Shown piece by piece: positions 58,272 through 64,000 of a stretch of 64,000 bases of DNA. Below the pieces are notes generated by a model, which was not told the DNA's origin, made no database searches, and saw only the letters and a list, made by a program, of their open reading frames with translations. Source of the DNA: Macrostomum hystrix (Eukaryota; Platyhelminthes; Macrostomidae); contig CATNEN010000032.1 of NCBI GenBank assembly GCA_950097015.1, positions 2,704,501 to 2,768,500 of the forward strand, written 5' to 3'. Both the position numbers and the translations under genes were made by a program. Numbering within the stretch: position 1 is the first letter of the stretch; every line of letters starts with the position of its first letter.

Positions 58272-60689
58272 ATGTCGCCTGCAACAATGGCGCTGCTCCT
58301 GGTGGGCCTCAGCATCGCGGAACTCTTACCCAAGACCGTGGCGTTGTCACCGCAGTTCGAGCGACTAGCTGCCGCATCTCGCGACGCCGGCTGGCGCGCC
58401 AACATTCGCTCGGCACCGGCGTTGAGCGCGTCCGACTGCGCCTCTCGCTGCCTGCTGTGGCTGAACTGCCTGAGCCTCGAGTTCGTCCCGGCCGCTGACC
58501 GTCAAGAACGGCTTTGCCACCTGTCCGACCAGCTGGACGGCGGCTTTCCGTCTCCGGTCAAGCCCGGCTCCGTCATGTACAGCAGGCGAGGTGGGTCTTG
58601 CACTTTTGGATTTGGCTTTTGAGTTCGAATCCATGAGAGAGATTACGGATAGTTGCATTTGTACACCTGAGTCCCGGAGCTCGATTCCACGGTGAGGCCA
58701 CATTCATTTGGTGCGCAGTCGCGGAGAGAAGGCAAGGTGGCCTGTCGCGCATTTTAGGCCCTTGAAGGCCGACGTCCAAGGAGAGTGAACAGGCGCTGCC
58801 TGACGATAAGAAAGTCAGGCAGATGCACACCATCTGTGTGGTGTGTGCCTGCGTAAGGTATCTTCGTGCGTCTCTTAGGAGTCAGCAGAATTTTCGCCTC
58901 GATGGCTGCGGGTCTACTGTCACCAAATGATGGTCCCAAGCCACCCTACAAATGCTCTTTGTACTCCTATCTTCATTTTGAACCCATTCTTCTAAAAAAC
59001 TCATAACCGAAATAAATGTGCACAGGTCCATTCTGCTTACTGACGGCTGTCATTCACGGTGACAACTTCTGTGTGATTCAGCAGCGCATCAACGGCCGAG
59101 TGAGCTTCGCAAAGAATTGGGACGTCTACGAGAACGGCTTCGGAGATCGGGAGAGCTACTGGATCGGTGAGGTCGCAGTAGTGAGGGCTGGAGTGTAGCT
59201 ATAGAGCCTTATAGCTCAAAACCCACAAGAACTCACATGTCTTCACAAAAGTATATTGATTATGAACCTAAATAGCGGTCATAATTTACTCTTCTCATGA
59301 TTAGCAAATGATTCGCATTTTAAACATACAGATAAAACGTAACTACATCACCTTCCAGATGACAAAGCAACCTCCTGTACTGTTATCGAATGACAGAAGA
59401 ATCATTGCTTAGCACTGTTTCTGATGAGAAACATTTTTTTGAAACTTGCAAGCGTACCTTCTAGTAAGATTTCGTTTTAGCAGTGTAGATAGTACATTCA
59501 GTTACTTCCGTGCTGAATGAGCGCCTTAACGTAGAAAATTTGAGGTGCACTCGGCACATAAAAACCTGCTTACTTTACTTTATACTTTAAAAAGCCAAAA
59601 TTTATTTTGAAACTCACAAAAGAAAAATCAAGCCGTCAAAAAGTTTGGAGAATAGTTCTTGTATTCCACACGATCTCACACAGCTCCTCCCATGAAAACA
59701 GCATCGTGCGTCCTGGCTAGAAATCGTGCAGGTAACAATGAGAAAATTCAAGCTACACTTTCGGCGTTAGGAGTTCCAGAGAAAAAACCTGCTTGTTTTC
59801 CTGCGTTCACTTTGCTAAGCAACCATGAAATATACTGGGGAGGTTTAACATTTGCATGATAAGACTCACTTTCCCACCTCCTTATTCCCTCGAACATCTT
59901 AACGATAGCAAATATTTTCATTTACGATCAGATAAATAGGAATACGCTCGTACGAGTATTACAGGAAATCGTCTCTACTATCCGATGCACTTTTATTGGT
60001 TCGAGGCTTCAAGCCTGCCAACGTCGACAAACTCACTCTGCCTACTCAAACTAATTTAATTAATTAGGGTCGCGCCCTGCAGGTGAAATCCCACAACTAT
60101 GGATCAAACTGGGAAGGATTTTCTTACGCTGGTATTTTTTGCCGAAGAAACAACAAAACGATGCACCACTACAAAAGAACATGTACTTTTTGTTTACTGA
60201 AAGACAGCAAGAATGAAATGAACGCCCTCAGTTTGAAAGTTGACTAAACACGTTGACGCTGCAGGTTTGAAGAAAATCCACCAGCTGACGGGCTCGGCTG
60301 GCCAGCTGCTTCGGGTGGAGGTCACCCTCTACAATGGCAGTCGCTACTCCGGCGAATTCTCCGGCTTTCGTGTCTCCGGCCCAGAGAAAAACTACAGAAT
60401 GAACTACACCGCCTATCTATCGAACATCTCGGACATTCAGGACTCTCTGCTGTTCTGCTTGGGCGCTCAGTTCTCCACGCTGGATGTTGACAATGACGCG
60501 AAGGCTTCGGGTTCCTGCTCGGCTTTGCGCGGCGGCGGAGGCTGGTGGTACGCCGAATGCTCGCCGAGCAACCTGAACGGGCTCTACTGCGGCAATACCA
60601 GCACTCCCCTCTACCAGCACATGTATTGGTGGTTCTTGACTAGCGCCTTCGACTGCATCATCGAGTCGCGGATGCTGCTCAAGTTTTGA
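58272..60689 (+). CDS. Secreted fibrinogen-related protein with PAN-like N-terminus (3 exons)
   Basis: Exons 58272-58590, 59026-59166 and 60265-60689, all phase 1, total 885 nt (294 aa). The leader (MALLLVGLSIAELL) is followed by a PAN/Apple-like module (SDCASRCLLWLNC...LCHLSD). A fibrinogen C-terminal domain then runs from GPFCLLTAVIHGD, through QQRINGRVSFAKNWDVYENG, GFGDRESYWIGLKKIHQLT, DVDND (Ca2+ loop), GGWWYAEC and SNLNGLYCG, to the end. The Cys pairs of the fold are present. Such proteins bind acetylated sugars or microbial surfaces in invertebrate immunity, or act in matrix; the ligand here is unknown. Intron 1 carries a SINE absent from the inverted copy at 56 kb. Confidence 0.9.
58664..58950 (+). 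mobile_element. SINE family 1 copy h, 5' truncated
   Basis: Starts at the B-box region (GGAGCTCGATTCCACGGTGA) and continues through CGCAGTCGCGGAGAGAAGGC, CTGCCTGACGATAAGAAAGT and GGCTGCGGGTCTACTGTCAC. It has accumulated more changes than copies e and f. Located in intron 1 of the fibrinogen-related gene. Confidence 0.82.
59167..60264 (+). other. Intron 2 of fibrinogen-related gene
   Basis: GTGAGG donor, GCTGCAG acceptor. 1098 bp without minisatellite or SINE, so not every larger intron carries a repeat. Confidence 0.8.
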
Positions 60690-62048
60690 ATGCTTGTCTG
60701 GAAAACCTGCAATTAATCGAAGTACGCAGAAGGTCGTCAAAGTGGGCAAACTCGAGAAAACTAAAAATTCACTAGCTAACTTGCGAACTCGTACGCTATA
60801 ATCTCTCCTGTTTTGAGCCTTGCCCTCTCACCCAGCCCGGAGTCTTATTCTCTCACCCTCTGCTATCGTGATTGGCTGCTCCCCTCTCTTGCCGTCACCC
60901 ACCCCACGGCCACCCTTAAGGCTTATTCACACCGCCATCAAATGACTCATTTTCAAATAGTCATACAGAAAGAATGAATTGTGTTTTGGCCTCGATTGAT
61001 GGTAGTGTGACCGAGCCTCAACCCTGTGCACATTTAATGCAAGCCTCTTATTGCGTGTAAGTTGTTTTTGTTAAGACGCACCTCAACAATAGTTAAAATC
61101 ATTGTCTCTTACTGACAATACTAAATCAAGTGCAAATACACTTGTAAAAGACATAAACTAAACACACGAACAAAAATCCTGTCTTCTGCAAATCCCTGGG
61201 TTCAAAAACTGGGACATTTATCCATTGGGTTTCCTGGAGAGGTTCGCAACTTGACGCGACGTACGATCTTCTGCAACTTTGCGAGCTTGTAACTTTGCGC
61301 AAGTCTGTTTCTCGAATGAGATCACCTGCGCGTTCGTGCGACCAGTTCGCTGGCAAGTAGTAGGACTGGAGTAAGGGCGCGAGGCAAAGACAGATAGTTC
61401 GTTTCGGGACACATTATTCTTCAACCAAATTGTCATCGCCTTCGCTCCTTTCAATTAAATTAATTAACTTTCAGCTGCAGCTGGCTCAATGCTGAATAAG
61501 CGAAATTAAAATGGGCTGAAAGAGTGACTAAGTAAGTGGAAATTCATTTGCGAAAACATAGGGAAAATTTTTAGACTCCGTGACTGAAGCCAAGCAAGCT
61601 TCTATTATTTTTAGAGATGTAACTAGCGTACAAGATATCCAAAAAGCACTAAGTTAGCATAAGCATATAAATAGTCGCAGCTATAAGTGATAAAAAGCCT
61701 AATTGCATCAATCAAGAAACCGAATTTAGATAAAGTAAAAAAATGAGGCAATAAAAACTAATGTTAAGACGTGTATTGCCTCGCAAACTGCCCCAATCTG
61801 CCTTCCTAGAATACGGGCTCATAGATACCAAAGTTAAAAATAATGAACAGCTGATTTATGAAATATTAAACTGAGTACAAAATTTCCTAACGCAGTTTAA
61901 TGGTCTCCTATGATGAAACAAAAAGCTGAGTAATTACAATAATGTATGTTAGAAGGTAATGGCGATGGCGTAAGTAATTGGCACACAGCTGGTAGAAAAC
62001 AGGTAAGAGGCTTATACACGAAAAACAAGGAAATCGATTACTTGATAC
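60690..62048. other. Spacer, 3' flanks of two converging genes
   Basis: Between the fibrinogen-related gene (+) and the IAP-like gene (-). AT-rich, no repeat or credible open frame. Confidence 0.45.
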
Positions 62049-62954
62049 TTATGTAATAAAAGCCGTCACAGAGGCGGCAATGGTAGAATTACACCTCGGA
62101 CAGCGAGACAGGGGCTCGAGACAGCGGTCGCACAACAGGAAGTGCGCACACGGCAGTGTAACACGATTTCTGGTGCGACGTCGGCAACGGATGCAGCGAT
62201 CGTCTGCCTCGTCTTCGCCGACCGCGTCAACAGCGACACCCACGCCTCCAACGGCTGCTGACGACAAGGCTCTGACGTTGTATCCGTCGACTACAACGCT
62301 GCCTAAGCTGCTGAGTGCTGGCGTTGCTTGAGGCGGTGGCTGCGTCGGCAGCTGCTGCTGTTCGGAAACTGCCCTAGAGCCGGAGTCCTGCATAAAAAAA
62401 CTGTCGAGAAGACGACGCAAATCGAAGCGCATAGCGACTGCCAGCGCCTTAGGATCGGAGTCTTCAATAGATTGGACCAATCGGAGTAGATCGCCTGGCC
62501 GGCTGATAGGCGAACCGGTTGTGGGCCGCAGAAACTCCCTAGCTAAGCACAGGTGAAGGAAAGCCGGCTCGAAGCCGTAGGAGGCCGCGGCGCCAACTAT
62601 GGGCGAGTCGAAGGTTAGGCGCAGTCGACGCAGCTGATTCAGGTACTGCCGAACAGCCGACTCTGCCGCTGTTACCCAATCCGGCGAGTTTGACGGCAGC
62701 TGCGCCAGGTGAACAAGTCGAGCTAGGAGGCACTCTGCACGGTGCGACGTTGGGAAAGACTCTTCAGCTAAAGTTGAGGGATCGAGCTCAGCTTCGCAGC
62801 AGAAGCAGATCGCTATTCGACTATTCTCATCAATATAAAACCCAGAAGCAGCAAGTCGGCTAGCAGACGCCTCGTCACTGACTGACCGCAGCATGGTCGG
62901 TAGGCGATCGACGAAGAGCAGCCAACCAGTTTTGGCGGCAGTAGCCACAAGCAT
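62049..62954 (-). CDS. IAP-like protein: degenerate BIR plus C-terminal RING
   Basis: Single exon, 301 aa from ATG 62954. Residues about 30-80 resemble a BIR repeat (RLAASGFYIDENSRIAICFCC...SFPTSHRAEC), with a C-x2-C pair and His. The spacing from His to the last Cys is three rather than six, and the usual Trp is absent. The middle is helical. The C-terminal RING (CIRC, then CAH, C..C, C..C) keeps the exact C-x2-C-x11-C-x-H-x3-C-x2-C-x6-C-x2-C spacing of IAP family RINGs, so E3 ubiquitin ligase activity is likely. IAPs restrain caspases and immune signalling; with such a weak BIR, caspase binding is doubtful. Confidence 0.75.
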   Translation of the reverse strand: MLVATAAKTGWLLFVDRLPTMLRSVSDEASASRLAASGFYIDENSRIAICFCCEAELDPSTLAEESFPTSHRAECLLARLVHLAQLPSNSPDWVTAAESAVRQYLNQLRRLRLTFDSPIVGAAASYGFEPAFLHLCLAREFLRPTTGSPISRPGDLLRLVQSIEDSDPKALAVAMRFDLRRLLDSFFMQDSGSRAVSEQQQLPTQPPPQATPALSSLGSVVVDGYNVRALSSAAVGGVGVAVDAVGEDEADDRCIRCRRRTRNRVTLPCAHFLLCDRCLEPLSRCPRCNSTIAASVTAFIT

Positions 62955-64000
62955 CACAACGATGCCTGTGATTGTGTGAATAGAGGGTCGATGTCAGTAT
63001 AACTTAGGTCATTGCTATATTTTGTGTACTTTTTGCTTTCAGTGCACTTAGTTATTTCAATTTCAACGATATGCTTTGCAAATAAAATGGACCAGAGTGC
63101 AAATTTCATTAACACAAATCAGATTTGCAGTCATTTTATTCTGTGTGACAAAGAAGCAATTTAGCGAAAATCCTTACACACGACTCCATTGCGTCGAGAA
63201 TCGGTCGCAAGTCGAAATGTCTCTGCGATTCGTACTTGCAACGCTTGACCGATGATATTCAACAGCGCGCTTTGTGTGAGGTCGTCGGACATAAGGATTC
63301 GTCGTTCTGTCTGCCATCATGAAATGTAAAGATATTTTGAGTTGCAATTAAATTTTATTTGAAATATAAGTGGTACAGCAACAAAAAATTGTTTTATTAA
63401 AAGCCTTTCACAATGACCGTCTGCTTCGCCTGACATCTCTCGTGGCTCGGTAGTTTTTTTCCATTATCCTATTTTATAAAGTAATTTATATCTGTCCCTC
63501 TCCTTGTCTCTGTCACCTGCTTTGTCTTCCTACATCACATATCCTTTCAGATTAGTCGATACCTCACATCTCTAGCACCTCACCTAAGCCTATTCTTCTC
63601 ACTATTCTGTTTAGCTTATCTGTACTTGGCCGTCACTAACAAGAGAGAAATGGAAGGGTGAATGTTTTTAGTAGAAAGTTTAAAAACAGAAGCTAATGTT
63701 TTACTATTTCTACTAGTATATAAAGACAAAATGCTCTACCACTCTAGATAGCTACGTAATTCATTGTTGTAAGTGACTATTATATGCACTTAACAGGCCC
63801 TTATAACATTTAATCATCTGGCATTTTAGTATGTGCTACATTGAAATATTAAGTAATAAGCCTGTGTCAATCTCCATACCCCCTGCTGTCATAACTGCCT
63901 CGTCATTTAAGGAATTAGTTTCAGTTGGGTATATATACCTTTAGTAGAGAAGTGTTTCGATTTTAACACACTGATTCACTATACAGACAGGTCATGTTCT
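62955..64000. other. AT-rich end of window, no gene seen
   Basis: Upstream flank of the IAP-like gene. A CACAG acceptor-like site lies about 11 bp before its ATG. No open frame or repeat stands out. Confidence 0.45.

Overview
This is a 64 kb stretch of a metazoan nuclear genome. The genes have spliceosomal introns with GT..AG borders, and the window holds tRNA-derived SINEs, a hAT-type DNA transposon and a LINE remnant. The recognisable proteins are animal ones: SAP130-like, ATE1, SLC25A26, RPL15, CTU1, POLRMT, a basigin-like Ig protein, PAN/lectin-type secreted proteins, a DUF4062-NACHT protein and an IAP-like RING protein. Coding exons are GC-rich and the spacers AT-rich. Several first coding exons begin a few bases after an AG acceptor-like site with no evident upstream exon, which could mean spliced-leader trans-splicing. 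Together with the heavy tandem-repeat load this would suit a free-living flatworm (Macrostomum-like), but the species assignment is inference.

Layout. 1-2.6 kb: AT-rich spacer. 2.6-5.6 kb (+): SAP130-like Sin3/HDAC corepressor subunit. 7.9-20.0 kb (+): an unidentified alpha-helical HEAT/ARM-like gene; its possible first exon at 7.9 kb is separated from the rest by 3 kb of 21-bp satellite and an opposite-strand PAN + C-type-lectin gene (11.1-11.9 kb). 20.6-22.6 kb (+): mitochondrial S-adenosylmethionine carrier. 23.8-24.4 kb: non-autonomous hAT element with intact target-site duplication. 25.2-26.7 kb (+): ATE1 arginyltransferase. 29 kb (+): small secreted Cys-rich precursor with its own TATA box. 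30.9-43.8 kb (-): RPL15, CTU1 and POLRMT in the same orientation. 48-49 kb (-): basigin-like Ig membrane protein. 50.7-53.4 kb (+): DUF4062-NACHT STAND NTPase with one frameshift. 55-60.7 kb: LINE remnant, an inverted broken copy of a fibrinogen-related gene, then the intact fibrinogen-related gene (+). 62-63 kb (-): BIR-RING IAP-like gene.

The most striking property is that most larger introns, and several spacers, are filled by their own unrelated minisatellite (units 15-50 bp, from about 6 to more than 100 copies). Many long open frames in the window are only these repeats read through. Two SINE families are present, one with eight copies. The genes do not form an operon or pathway. Common themes are mitochondrial supply and expression (SLC25A26, POLRMT), translation and tRNA modification (RPL15, CTU1, ATE1), and secreted or immune-type recognition (lectin, fibrinogen-related, NACHT and IAP-like proteins).
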